A stretch of 11,876 bases of DNA from CG10-46-32 sp964606465 (GCA_964606465.1 CAZSGI010000022.1:1-11876), one strand, 5' to 3'. Shown: positions 1 through 7,110, numbered from the stretch's first letter. The notes: generated by a model from the sequence alone, not told the origin. Numbers and translations: made by a program.

Positions 1-1
1 A

Positions 2-928
2 GGAGGCGCGAGCTACACGACGCTTACGTTTGCGGGCGATACCGTATCCAGCCCCACCACGCTCGCGTCCTCAACAGGGCCCTACTTTATCAGCACTAAC
101 TTTACGATTGCCGCAGGCGTCACCTTGATTGTTGAACCCGGCACCGTGATCAAGATGAACACCAGCGGCGCGGGAACCGGCTGCAACGGCAGCGCGCTCG
201 CGTGTACCATTACCGTAGCCGGCACCCTGGTGCTGGGCTCTGCTTCTGATGCGATCAACGGTACCGTCATCACCTCGCGGGATGACGATACCTACGGAGG
301 CCCGACAGCCTCAAGCGACGGCAATCCTGCGGCTGGTGACTGGGACCGGATCATCGCCGGAGCCGGCACTTCGAGCCTTGACTTTGATCACGCCATCATC
401 AGGTACGGGGGTTCAAGCACGAACATGATTGCCGTGACCAATGGAGCGAGCGCGAACATTGCGAGTTCAATCATTGAGTACTCAAACTCTTTCGGTATTT
501 CACTCGGGAATGATGCGACCTCGCTCGTGCTGACTGATTCTACGTTCCGGAACAGTTTGGACGGACTGGGCATCTCGTCGCTCGCGAACGCCGCGGTGAG
601 CGGCACCACGTTCACGGGTCACCGTAGGGGCGTTTCCATTGACGCGACCGCGGACGTTCCCAACCTCTCGTTTGGCAGCAACAACTTTTACGCGAACAAC
701 ACCGTGTTCGGCGGGGACCCGACCGCCGGGTTCCAGTACGGCGACGCCAATGACGTCATCACCATCAGCAACAACTGGTGGGGAGCCTCGAGCGGCCCAA
801 CCGCGGACACGCACTCAACCGGAGACGACATTGACGGCATTCTGGACGACAACGACGGCAACCTCACGCAGGTGATCTACGCGCCGTTTAGCGCGACCCA
901 GTTTGACGTGTTGCCGAGCAACCTCTAG
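2..928 (+). CDS. C-terminal part of a secreted/surface right-handed beta-helix protein (5' truncated by window)
   Basis: The reading frame is open from base 2 to the TAG at 926-928, giving 308 visible residues; the start lies outside the window. The segment around 'TLIVEPGTVIKM' (bases about 122-157) matches the 'gvTLtvepGtvik' entry rung of parallel beta-helix (pectate-lyase-like) surface proteins. It is followed by short Asn/Ser/Thr/Gly-rich strands with regularly spaced hydrophobic residues ('SSIIEYSN', 'LVLTDSTFRNS', 'AAVSGTTFTGH'), as in stacked beta-helix rungs. Near the end is 'NNWWGASSGP', a Trp-Trp-Gly motif common at the last rungs of this family. The protein stops about 50 residues later, with no membrane anchor, LPXTG motif or other sorting signal visible. 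Role: probably an extracellular adhesin or carbohydrate-binding/cleaving protein; the substrate cannot be told. An internal TTG at 125 is not a plausible start, because the fold begins upstream of it. Confidence 0.8.
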   Translation, partial: GGASYTTLTFAGDTVSSPTTLASSTGPYFISTNFTIAAGVTLIVEPGTVIKMNTSGAGTGCNGSALACTITVAGTLVLGSASDAINGTVITSRDDDTYGGPTASSDGNPAAGDWDRIIAGAGTSSLDFDHAIIRYGGSSTNMIAVTNGASANIASSIIEYSNSFGISLGNDATSLVLTDSTFRNSLDGLGISSLANAAVSGTTFTGHRRGVSIDATADVPNLSFGSNNFYANNTVFGGDPTAGFQYGDANDVITISNNWWGASSGPTADTHSTGDDIDGILDDNDGNLTQVIYAPFSATQFDVLPSNL

Positions 929-943
929 CGTTGGCGTACCAAA

Positions 944-1030
944 AGGTGTGCAGGGGGCATACATTTCGTAGCGAGAATGATGGAGCGTAGCGACCCTTCG
1001 GAGCGGAGAAATGTACGCCCCCGAACACCT
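944..1030. repeat. Long imperfect inverted repeat (hairpin) in the gap before ftsK
   Basis: Arms 944-966 and 1009-1030 are reverse complements apart from one bulge (A952) and two mismatches, giving about 21 paired positions around a GC-rich core. C967 and G1008 can extend the stem. The 42-base loop contains CGTAGCGA twice (967-974 and 985-992). There is no T-run after either arm, so it is not a typical intrinsic terminator, though it may protect the 3' end of the beta-helix mRNA. The right arm overlaps a second, smaller hairpin at 1021-1045 (CCGA, AC bulge, ACCTGC, loop AGT, GCAGGT, TCGG), so the two structures compete. It could be a mobile intergenic palindrome of the REP type or a transcript-end structure. 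Confidence 0.7.
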
Positions 1031-1049
1031 GCAGTGCAGGTTCGGCACG

Positions 1050-1078
1050 TAGCCTATATAGGCTAATTTTGCTATACT
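1050..1078 (+). promoter_or_regulatory. ftsK promoter: extended -10 with overlapping 16-bp palindrome
   Basis: TATACT at 1073-1078 is preceded by TGC (1070-1072), forming an extended -10 element. Only seven bases (1079-1085) separate it from the ATG at 1086, so transcription should begin at or next to the start codon and give a leaderless mRNA. No good -35 hexamer is seen at the 17-base distance (1050-1055). That position is instead occupied by TAGCCTATATAGGCTA (1050-1065), a perfect 16-bp palindrome that could be an operator. The 9-mer GCTATACTT (1071-1079) recurs in two other promoters of this window. Confidence 0.65.
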
Positions 1079-1085
1079 TAGGTAC

Positions 1086-3410
1086 ATGCCATTCGCAAGC
1101 AAAGCAAAACAGCGCGCTTACCAGCGGGAGTACCAGCGCAAGCGCCGGCGTGAGAAACCGTACGATGCCGAGGAGGGCGGAGGAGCCGTTCCGCCGGCTA
1201 TAAAAACGGCGATCCTGGCCATCGTACTTCTCGCCGGCAGCGCGCTCTCGGTGCTCGCGTTTTTTGACCTCGCCGGGCCGTTCGGTGTCCAAGGGAAAGC
1301 CGTGCTCCTGCGTCTGTTCGGCTGGGGCGCGTACGCGTTTCCCGTCTTTCTGGCCGCCATCGCGCTCCTCCTCTTGAAGGAGATCAAGTACTGGCTCAAC
1401 CGGTGGCAGGTTGGAGGGGTGGTGCTGCTGTTTGCGTCGTTGCTCGGGATTCTGCATCACGCCGGCGGTTTTAGCGACACGCTTACGGCCGCGAGTGCCG
1501 GAGCGGGCGGGGGGTACGTGGGGTTCGCCCTGCAGTACCCGCTTCTCGCTTTGGCTGGCTACTGGGGGGCGTGGGTGTTCTTGGGCGTGATGGCGTCAGT
1601 CGGGTTGGTGCTCTCGCTCTCCAGCGTACTGTTCGGTGGAGTGGAAGAGGATGAAGAAATCGAGGGGGAAGCGGGAGTGGTTGGAGACGAGGCGGCTGGC
1701 CTTGCGAGAGCCGAGCACCCCGGGATGCTCGGCCGCCTGTTCGAAAAGCTGCGCGTATGGAAGTACCGCCGCGAGTACGGGGATTCAGAGGCTCCCACCA
1801 CGGACGGCGGAGGCGCTCACGGAGAGGAGCCGGAAGCACCCCGAGCCGTTGCGGTCTCGGATGACGCCGTGCAGCCGGAGCTCTTCGGAGACGTGGAAGA
1901 GTCTGCCTCCGAAGCGCCAGTGGTTACCAAGAAGACGCGCAAGCGCGTGATCATCCCCATTGATTTACTTGAGAGCACTTCGGAAAAGCCGAGCGCCGTT
2001 GACATCGACGCAACGCGCGATAAGATCGAGAAGACTTTTGCCACTTTCGGCATCGGCGTTGAGATGGATGAGATAAACGTGGGGCCGACCGTGACCCAGT
2101 ACACGCTCCGACCGCCGGTCGGAGTCAAGCTCTCGCGCATCACGGGCCTCGCGAACGAGCTCTCGCTCGCGCTCGCGGCGCACCCGCTGCGCATCGAAGC
2201 GCCGATTCCGGGCAAGTCGCTGGTGGGCATTGAGGTCCCGAACCAGGCCGCGGCCAAGGTGAAGCTCAAAGACATCCTCCTCTCTCCGGCGTTCAAAAAT
2301 CGCACCTCGAACCTCATCGTGGCGCTGGGCAAGGACGTTTCCGGAAAGGCGTGGACCGCGGATCTCGCCCGCATGCCGCACCTCTTGATTGCGGGTTCGA
2401 CCGGCTCCGGCAAGAGCGTTGCCATCAACAGCCTCATCATCGGTTTGGTGTACCAGAACTCTCCGGATGACCTCAAGCTCGTGCTGGTTGATCCGAAGAA
2501 GGTTGAGCTCTCGATGTACAACGACATCCCATACCTCTTGACCCCGGTCATCGCGGACGTCAGGAAGACGGTGAACGCGCTCAAGTGGGTGGTGGGTGAG
2601 ATGGAGCGGAGGTACGTGCTGCTCGAAAGCCGGCGCAAGCGCAACATCGAAGTCTACAACGCGGCCAACAAAGACGAGACGATCCCCCACATCGTGTTCA
2701 TCATCGATGAGCTCGCGGATTTGATGGCCGTTGCCGCGCACGAGGTTGAGGCTGCCATCGTGCGGCTCGCGCAGATGGCGCGCGCCGTGGGCATCCACCT
2801 CGTGCTCGCCACGCAGCGCCCGTCGGTGAACGTTATCACTGGCCTCATCAAGGCGAACATCCCCTCGCGCATGGCGTTTGCGGTGCCTTCGCAGATTGAC
2901 TCGCGCACCATTCTGGACACCGCGGGCGCGGAGAAACTCTTGGGCAGGGGCGACATGCTGTTCACGGCCTCGGACGCCAACAAGCCGCGCCGTTTGCAGG
3001 GCGCGTTCCTTGAAGACGCTGAAATCGAGCGCGTGGTGAACTTCCTCAAGGAAGAGCAGGGAGAAGCCGAGTACCACGATGAAATCGTGGTTGAGCAGCG
3101 CGGGGTTACCACGCTCGGCGGTGACGTTGGCAACGGCTGGGAGGACGATCTGTACAACGACGCCCGCGAGCAGGTGGTCCGCGCGGGCAAGGCGTCCGCG
3201 TCGCTCCTGCAGCGCCGGTTGCGCATCGGATACGCCCGGGCCGCCCGGCTCTTGGATTTACTCGAAGCCGAGGGCGTCATCGGGCCCGCGGATGGGGCAA
3301 AACCGCGCGAGATTCTGGTGAGTTTCGAAGCGCCGGATACCGGATACTTTGAGGAAGAAGTGGGTGCGGGCGACGCGACAGACGAAGAAGAGCCGATAGA
3401 CAGGTATTAG
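1086..3410 (+). CDS. ftsK: DNA translocase FtsK
   Basis: This 774-residue protein is an FtsK/SpoIIIE translocase, a hexameric membrane-anchored ATPase that pumps chromosomal DNA at the division septum. A very basic N-terminus (residues 1-25) precedes about four membrane segments (roughly 40-60, 78-98, 109-126, 145-184). An acidic linker (185-280) leads to the motor: Walker A GSTGSGKS at 437-444, Walker B 'IVFIIDELAD' at 536-545, and the family motif 'LATQRPSVNVITG' at 574-586. A winged-helix gamma domain (about 686-745, 'LLQRRLRIGYARAARLLDLLE') would read KOPS-like DNA polarity signals. The linker is short compared with E. coli FtsK, so this is the compact form common in small genomes. The start is fixed by the promoter seven bases upstream; there is no Shine-Dalgarno. 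The RodZ-like gene follows 34 bases downstream. Confidence 0.96.
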   Translation: MPFASKAKQRAYQREYQRKRRREKPYDAEEGGGAVPPAIKTAILAIVLLAGSALSVLAFFDLAGPFGVQGKAVLLRLFGWGAYAFPVFLAAIALLLLKEIKYWLNRWQVGGVVLLFASLLGILHHAGGFSDTLTAASAGAGGGYVGFALQYPLLALAGYWGAWVFLGVMASVGLVLSLSSVLFGGVEEDEEIEGEAGVVGDEAAGLARAEHPGMLGRLFEKLRVWKYRREYGDSEAPTTDGGGAHGEEPEAPRAVAVSDDAVQPELFGDVEESASEAPVVTKKTRKRVIIPIDLLESTSEKPSAVDIDATRDKIEKTFATFGIGVEMDEINVGPTVTQYTLRPPVGVKLSRITGLANELSLALAAHPLRIEAPIPGKSLVGIEVPNQAAAKVKLKDILLSPAFKNRTSNLIVALGKDVSGKAWTADLARMPHLLIAGSTGSGKSVAINSLIIGLVYQNSPDDLKLVLVDPKKVELSMYNDIPYLLTPVIADVRKTVNALKWVVGEMERRYVLLESRRKRNIEVYNAANKDETIPHIVFIIDELADLMAVAAHEVEAAIVRLAQMARAVGIHLVLATQRPSVNVITGLIKANIPSRMAFAVPSQIDSRTILDTAGAEKLLGRGDMLFTASDANKPRRLQGAFLEDAEIERVVNFLKEEQGEAEYHDEIVVEQRGVTTLGGDVGNGWEDDLYNDAREQVVRAGKASASLLQRRLRIGYARAARLLDLLEAEGVIGPADGAKPREILVSFEAPDTGYFEEEVGAGDATDEEEPIDRY

Positions 3411-3444
3411 TACAAAAAAATCGTCTTGCGCGTCGAATTCATTT

Positions 3445-4164
3445 ATGGTTTCCCCCCCGAACAGCATGACCTCTTTCGTTTCCAAACCCATTATCTCGAG
3501 CCAGACCGTCGGCGAGCAGCTCCACAAAGCGCGCGAGGGCGCCGGACTTTCTGTTGATTCGCTCTCCCGCTTTTTGGGCATCAAGCGGCAGTACTTGGAG
3601 GCCATTGAGTCGGGCGGATACTCCGAGCTTCCGGGTGAAATTTACGGCCTGGAGTTCATCAAGCGCTACGCTTCCGCGTTGCGCATGGATCCGCGCAAGG
3701 CTGCGGAGCGCTACCGCGCAGAGCTCAAAACCGCGCAGCCGAGCGCACCGGCGTGGCGCTTGTTTACGAACCCGGGCGTCGATCAGTCGGGCGCTCGGTG
3801 GTTGTCCCGCGGGCTCGTTGCCGCCGGGTTCGCGGTTTTCGCGTGGTACGCGGTGCTCTTTGGTAAGAACCTACTGGGTCCTCCGAAGCTCGCGATTGAC
3901 GCGCCGGCGGAGTACTCCAAAACCCAGGATACGCAGGTCGTGATTCAGGGCAGCGTCCGCGGCGGTCGCACCGTGCTCTTGAACGGAGAGGCGCTGCCCG
4001 TTGGAGCGGACGGGTCGTTCGCGGAGGTCGTGAGCCTGCCTGCGGGCTACCACGTGCTGCGCATCACCGCGCGGAGCCGGACCGGCAAGGAGACGAGCGT
4101 CTACCGGGCCGTGCTCGTGCAGCGGCCCCTCCCGCAAAACCTGGTTTTTCGTACGGGCAATTGA
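3445..4164 (+). CDS. RodZ-like membrane protein: HTH, one membrane helix, extracellular Ig-like domain
   Basis: The 239-residue protein has a RodZ-type N-terminal helix-turn-helix domain (HTH_25 class, residues about 21-85: 'TVGEQLHKAREGAGLSVDSL', 'RQYLEAIESGGYSELP', 'YGLEFIKRYASAL'). One membrane helix follows at about 121-140, then an outside domain at about 145-226 resembling the Ig-like glucodextranase B fold ('AEYSKTQDTQVVIQGSV', 'VLLNGEALPVGADGSF', 'GYHVLRITARSRTGK'). RodZ normally links the MreB cytoskeleton to the cell-wall machinery; here the HTH probably contacts a cytoplasmic partner rather than DNA. The outer domain differs from the usual RodZ C-terminal domain. ATG 3445 is used; ATG 3466 (residue 8) is an equally possible start. 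It lies 34 bases after ftsK with no terminator between, so co-transcription is likely. Its TGA (4162-4164) abuts the recA promoter. Confidence 0.85.
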   Translation: MVSPPNSMTSFVSKPIISSQTVGEQLHKAREGAGLSVDSLSRFLGIKRQYLEAIESGGYSELPGEIYGLEFIKRYASALRMDPRKAAERYRAELKTAQPSAPAWRLFTNPGVDQSGARWLSRGLVAAGFAVFAWYAVLFGKNLLGPPKLAIDAPAEYSKTQDTQVVIQGSVRGGRTVLLNGEALPVGADGSFAEVVSLPAGYHVLRITARSRTGKETSVYRAVLVQRPLPQNLVFRTGN

Positions 4165-4173
4165 TGGTATAAT
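4165..4173 (+). promoter_or_regulatory. recA promoter, extended -10
   Basis: TGG followed by a consensus TATAAT (4168-4173) forms an extended -10 immediately after the stop codon of the RodZ-like gene. The expected start point near 4180 gives a leader of about 15 bases without a Shine-Dalgarno sequence before ATG 4195. The -35 region (4145-4150, TTTTTC) is poor, as expected with an extended -10. I see no SOS-box (LexA-type) palindrome in this short region. Confidence 0.7.
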
Positions 4174-4194
4174 TACTTCCTTAACACGAATCCT

Positions 4195-5208
4195 ATGGCA
4201 ACCAAAGAAGAACAAGAGGGCAAGAGTTTGGTGATTGAGGAGGCGGTAAAACAGATAAAAGACCGGTTCGGGGAGGGCATTATCATGCGCTTCGGCGAGG
4301 CAACGCACATGGACGTGGACGCCGTCTCAACCGGGTGCCTCTCCTTGGACATGGCTTTGGGCGTGGGTGGCGTGCCCCGCGGACGGGTCATAGAGATTTT
4401 TGGGCCGGAAGCGAGCGGCAAAACCACGTTGGCGCAGCACGTCGTGGCCGAGGTGCAGAAGCTCGGGGGCACTGCCGCGTTCGTGGACGCGGAGCACGCC
4501 CTAGACCCAGACTACGCGCGCAAGATCGGCGTGAAAGTGGATGATTTGCTCATCTCCCAGCCAGACTCCGGGGAGCAGGCTCTGGATATCGTGGAAACGT
4601 TGGTGCGTTCAAATGCGATTGACGTGGTAGTGATTGACAGCGTTGCCGCCTTAACCCCGCGCGCGGAGATTGAAGGCGAGATGGGGGACCACCACCTGGG
4701 CTTGCAGGCGAGGCTTATGTCCCAGGCGTTGCGGAAGCTCACGGCAATCGTTTCCAAGAGCCACACGTGCGTGATTTTCATCAACCAGATCCGGCACAAG
4801 ATCGGCATCATGTTCGGCAACCCCGAGGTAACGCCCGGGGGCAATGCGCTGAAGTTCTACGCGTCAGTCCGCATTGAGGTTCGCCGGGCCGCGCAGATCA
4901 AGCAGGGCGACAGAATCATCGGCAACCGCGTGAAAGCAAAGGTCGTCAAGAACAAGGTGGCCGCACCCTTCCAGACCACGGAGTTTGACATCATGTACAA
5001 CCAGGGCATCTCGCGGGAGGGAGACCTCTTGGACGTGGCAGTGGCGCGCGGGGTGATCGCGAAGTCCGGAAACTCATACTCCTACGAAGAAGAGAAGCTG
5101 GGCGTTGGGCGCGAGAATGCCAAAGCATACCTGCGCGAGCACCCCAAACTCTACGATAAAGCGCGCAAGCAGGTGTGGGATGCGTTTGTGAAGGAGAAAG
5201 AGATGTAA
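4195..5208 (+). CDS. recA: Recombinase RecA
   Basis: A 337-residue RecA, the ATP-dependent strand-exchange protein of homologous recombination. Walker A GPEASGKTT is at residues 70-78, the catalytic Glu lies in 'VDAEHALDPDY' (Glu100), and Walker B 'DVVVIDS' spans 143-149. The DNA-binding L2 region runs from 'NQIRHKIGIMFGNP' through 'GGNALKFY' (about 197-222). The C-terminal domain is present, but the tail ends 'FVKEKEM' and lacks the long acidic tail that restrains filament loading in E. coli RecA. The gene has its own promoter directly after the upstream stop codon, and a terminator 5 bases after its own stop. No Shine-Dalgarno is visible. The lack of a LexA-like site suggests it is not under a classical SOS response, although the operator could be of an unknown type. 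Confidence 0.98.
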   Translation: MATKEEQEGKSLVIEEAVKQIKDRFGEGIIMRFGEATHMDVDAVSTGCLSLDMALGVGGVPRGRVIEIFGPEASGKTTLAQHVVAEVQKLGGTAAFVDAEHALDPDYARKIGVKVDDLLISQPDSGEQALDIVETLVRSNAIDVVVIDSVAALTPRAEIEGEMGDHHLGLQARLMSQALRKLTAIVSKSHTCVIFINQIRHKIGIMFGNPEVTPGGNALKFYASVRIEVRRAAQIKQGDRIIGNRVKAKVVKNKVAAPFQTTEFDIMYNQGISREGDLLDVAVARGVIAKSGNSYSYEEEKLGVGRENAKAYLREHPKLYDKARKQVWDAFVKEKEM

Positions 5209-5213
5209 TATCC

Positions 5214-5243
5214 AAAGAGCCCCCTCATCGGTGGGCTCTTTTT
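5214..5243 (+). terminator. Intrinsic terminator after recA
   Basis: Stem AAAGAGCCC (5214-5222) pairs with GGGCTCTTT (5233-5241) around a 10-base loop, and a T-run covers 5239-5243. It starts 5 bases after the recA stop. It also lies immediately beyond the stop of the convergent gene on the minus strand (5242-5244), but in that direction the T-run is only three bases, so termination there is probably weaker. Confidence 0.85.
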
Positions 5244-6297
5244 AGATTTTTGTTGCGGTTCCAGTTTGCGTATCAACCTGAATGGTGTCACCGTTCTTGA
5301 AGATTTGGGTCGCGTCTTTGGTTCCCACGATGCAGGGGATTTTGAGCTCCCGTGAGATGATGGCCGCGTGGCACATCAATCCTCCCTCGTCCGTGACGAT
5401 CGCGGCTGCGGTCTTGAGCATGGGAATGAGCTGGGGGTTGGTCATGCCAGTCACCAGGACATCACCTTTCCGTATGTCCGTGGTGCCGCTGAATGAGAGG
5501 TGGAGCTTTGCGGTTCCAATGACTGGTTGCGGAACAACATAGGTCGCCATGCCGGAAACGCTCTGCATATCCTGCGAAGGAAGCAATCGCGCGGCCCACT
5601 GCTGGTATGCTTCTCCTGTTTCTATGACCCACTGTCCCTGTTCTTTGCGCCAGACATACCCTTTTTTGCGGTGATAGACTGCCTCCGGAACAGCAATTGG
5701 TTTTTTTTCTTTCAATAGTCGGCCAAACTCCTCCAAGGTCATCATCTCAATGTCAGAAGTGGGAATCAGGTGTGTTTGGCTGCACTGTTTGACGATGTGT
5801 TGGAGAATTCCCTCAAGTATACTCAAGCGCTTGTGGGCCTCTAGCTTGTGGCGCCCGATTTGTTCCAGCTGGGCGTAGACGTGCGGCTCGTGCGACTGCT
5901 CCTCAAGTCCCGCCACGGTCGGCTGGTCGCAGAAGATGTAGCTGTCAGAGATAGTATACATGTGGTTGAGCGCGGTTTCCCAAAACGTACGGAATTCGTC
6001 ATTGAGAATGTGCGGCGCCTCCTGGTTTTTGAGATCGTCAACTTCAGGGAACCGCTTTTTCGCTTCAGCAAAAACATCCTCCCAGTTTGGGTTGTTGTGG
6101 AGCGCGTCCAAGCCGAGCTGGCGCATTTGCGCGAGTCCCTCCGGAGTGAGGTATGCGGAAAAGCACCTGTTCCCGGGCGAGTACAAGAAAACGTAGTCAA
6201 TATCCATGAAACGGGTTTTATTCTGTAGAAAGTCCATTGCAAGAAGCGAGAGCTCTGTCCGGTAATGGAGATGGTGGTTGTGGTTGTTGGTAGTCAT
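5242..6297 (-). CDS. PEP-synthase-like protein with C-terminal phosphohistidine (swivelling) domain, no ATP-grasp
   Basis: A 351-residue protein whose last ~80 residues are a PEP-utilizing-enzyme mobile domain, the swivelling domain that carries phosphate on a histidine in PEP synthase, pyruvate phosphate dikinase and rifampin phosphotransferase. The signature is 'TDEGGLMCHAAIISREL' followed by 'IPCIVGT'; the phosphorylatable residue would be His310. Residues about 1-200 are helical, and the segment around 'SDIEMMTLEEFGRLL' resembles the linker before the mobile domain in that superfamily. The ATP-grasp domain and the PEP/pyruvate barrel are both absent, so it cannot complete a PEP synthase cycle alone. 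ATG 6297 is chosen because sequence upstream of it reads into the out-of-frame neighbour; an ATG at 6237 (residue 21) is an alternative. A strong hairpin abuts the start codon. It lies 97 bases downstream of a histidine-phosphatase gene on the same strand. Function unknown; phosphotransfer is inference. Confidence 0.8.
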   Translation of the reverse strand: MTTNNHNHHLHYRTELSLLAMDFLQNKTRFMDIDYVFLYSPGNRCFSAYLTPEGLAQMRQLGLDALHNNPNWEDVFAEAKKRFPEVDDLKNQEAPHILNDEFRTFWETALNHMYTISDSYIFCDQPTVAGLEEQSHEPHVYAQLEQIGRHKLEAHKRLSILEGILQHIVKQCSQTHLIPTSDIEMMTLEEFGRLLKEKKPIAVPEAVYHRKKGYVWRKEQGQWVIETGEAYQQWAARLLPSQDMQSVSGMATYVVPQPVIGTAKLHLSFSGTTDIRKGDVLVTGMTNPQLIPMLKTAAAIVTDEGGLMCHAAIISRELKIPCIVGTKDATQIFKNGDTIQVDTQTGTATKI

Positions 6298-6299
6298 AA

Positions 6300-6341
6300 A
6301 TTTTTCCAAGCCTACTAACAGTTTACTAGGTTTGGAAAAAT
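6300..6341 (-). promoter_or_regulatory. Hairpin abutting the start codon of the phosphohistidine-domain gene
   Basis: Arms 6300-6314 (ATTTTTCCAAGCCTA) and 6327-6341 (TAGGTTTGGAAAAAT) pair over 15 positions, with one position forming only a wobble-type pair in one orientation, around a 12-base loop. In the minus-strand mRNA the stem ends two bases before ATG 6297, and the only weak ribosome-binding-like stretch (GGAAAAATTT) is inside it. Neither side has a T-run, so it is not a terminator. A competing 6-bp helix is possible between CCAAGC (6306-6311) and GCTTGG (6357-6362). A translational control element or mRNA-processing site is plausible. Confidence 0.6.
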
Positions 6342-6394
6342 GGAGCGAATGCGAATGCTTGGCACTCGCCCCGGGTGTATAACGTACGAGGTAC

Positions 6395-7105
6395 TTACTC
6401 CACGATGGAGAAGTCGGGGCTGTAGACGAACGCCTCCTCGCTCTCGTCCGGCTTGTGGACGGTGATGACACCCCCGCCCTTTTTAGGAGACCAGTCCTCG
6501 CGGACCGTGCCGAGGTCCCGGTGTTCCACTTTGATGGCGTGGACCAAGGTGACGATTTCGAAGTGCGTGGTGATGATGCACACCCCGGGCTTTGCAAGCT
6601 GCTCGTTCACGAATCCCATGACCCGGGCCTTGAAGCTCTCGGGCGTATCCGCGCGCGTCATGTCCTGGTGCTGGCCGTTCATCCACTGCATCACGACCGG
6701 GTCTCCGATGGTTTTGAGGCCGTCGTACATGGGCTGGTACTCGTACTTGGTCATGTTCATGGCCGAGTTGGTCGTGAACGGGATCCACGTGCCGCACTCC
6801 ATGGCGTAGCCCTCGCAGATGCGCAGCCCGGTGTCCGGACCTCGTCCCTGCTCGGAACCGATGACCTTCTCCACCTGGATGCCCGCCTGCGCGAGCTTGC
6901 GGCCCTGCTCGTGGGTGCGCTTGATGCCCTCGAACGTGAGCAGGAACATGCTCGGGTGCTCCAGCTGGGCGTAGTTGCGGCTGTACGCCTCAATCTGGTC
7001 CGGACACCGCGCCAGGAGCGGCTCCATGAGGTAGTCCTCGTGCCGCTGGACCAGGACCACGGAAGCGCCCGGGTTCTCTTGAATCACATCCATGACGGTT
7101 CGCAT
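6395..7105 (-). CDS. Histidine phosphatase superfamily protein (SixA/phosphoglycerate-mutase-like)
   Basis: A 236-residue protein with the layout of the histidine phosphatase superfamily. After a strand 'SVVLVQ' comes Arg21-His22 ('RHEDY', in place of the usual RHG). Then 'LTFEGIKRTHEQGRKLAQAG' (57-75) matches the LTxxGxxQAxxLG helix. 'SEQGRGPDTGLRICEGY' (84-100) sits where SxxxRAxQTA is expected and supplies Arg88. 'ITTHFEIVTLVHAI' (178-191) carries the second catalytic histidine, His181. These enzymes act through a phosphohistidine intermediate on phosphoproteins, sugar phosphates or nucleotides; the substrate here is unknown. The start at 7105 is supported by the window's best Shine-Dalgarno (7111-7118) and a good upstream promoter. 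The gene is GC-rich and followed at 97 bases by the phosphohistidine-domain gene, with no terminator between, so the two are probably co-transcribed. Confidence 0.8.
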   Translation of the reverse strand: MRTVMDVIQENPGASVVLVQRHEDYLMEPLLARCPDQIEAYSRNYAQLEHPSMFLLTFEGIKRTHEQGRKLAQAGIQVEKVIGSEQGRGPDTGLRICEGYAMECGTWIPFTTNSAMNMTKYEYQPMYDGLKTIGDPVVMQWMNGQHQDMTRADTPESFKARVMGFVNEQLAKPGVCIITTHFEIVTLVHAIKVEHRDLGTVREDWSPKKGGGVITVHKPDESEEAFVYSPDFSIVE

Positions 7106-7110
7106 CGTAA

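Noticed and set aside
929..1085. Possible tRNA or small structured RNA gene before ftsK
   Set aside because: No cloverleaf, anticodon arm or CCA end, and no T-loop consensus; the structure is explained by simple inverted repeats.
1817..3077. Two long minus-strand open frames opposite ftsK (276 and 370 codons)
   Set aside because: Composition is Arg/Ser/His-rich shadow sequence opposite a well-conserved FtsK motor; no domains, promoter or ribosome binding site.
6298..6597. A 100-codon N-terminal extension of the phosphohistidine-domain gene, overlapping the histidine-phosphatase gene
   Set aside because: The extra residues are Ser/Arg/Thr-rich low-complexity sequence typical of a shadow frame of the GC-rich neighbour; the family-like sequence begins after ATG 6297.
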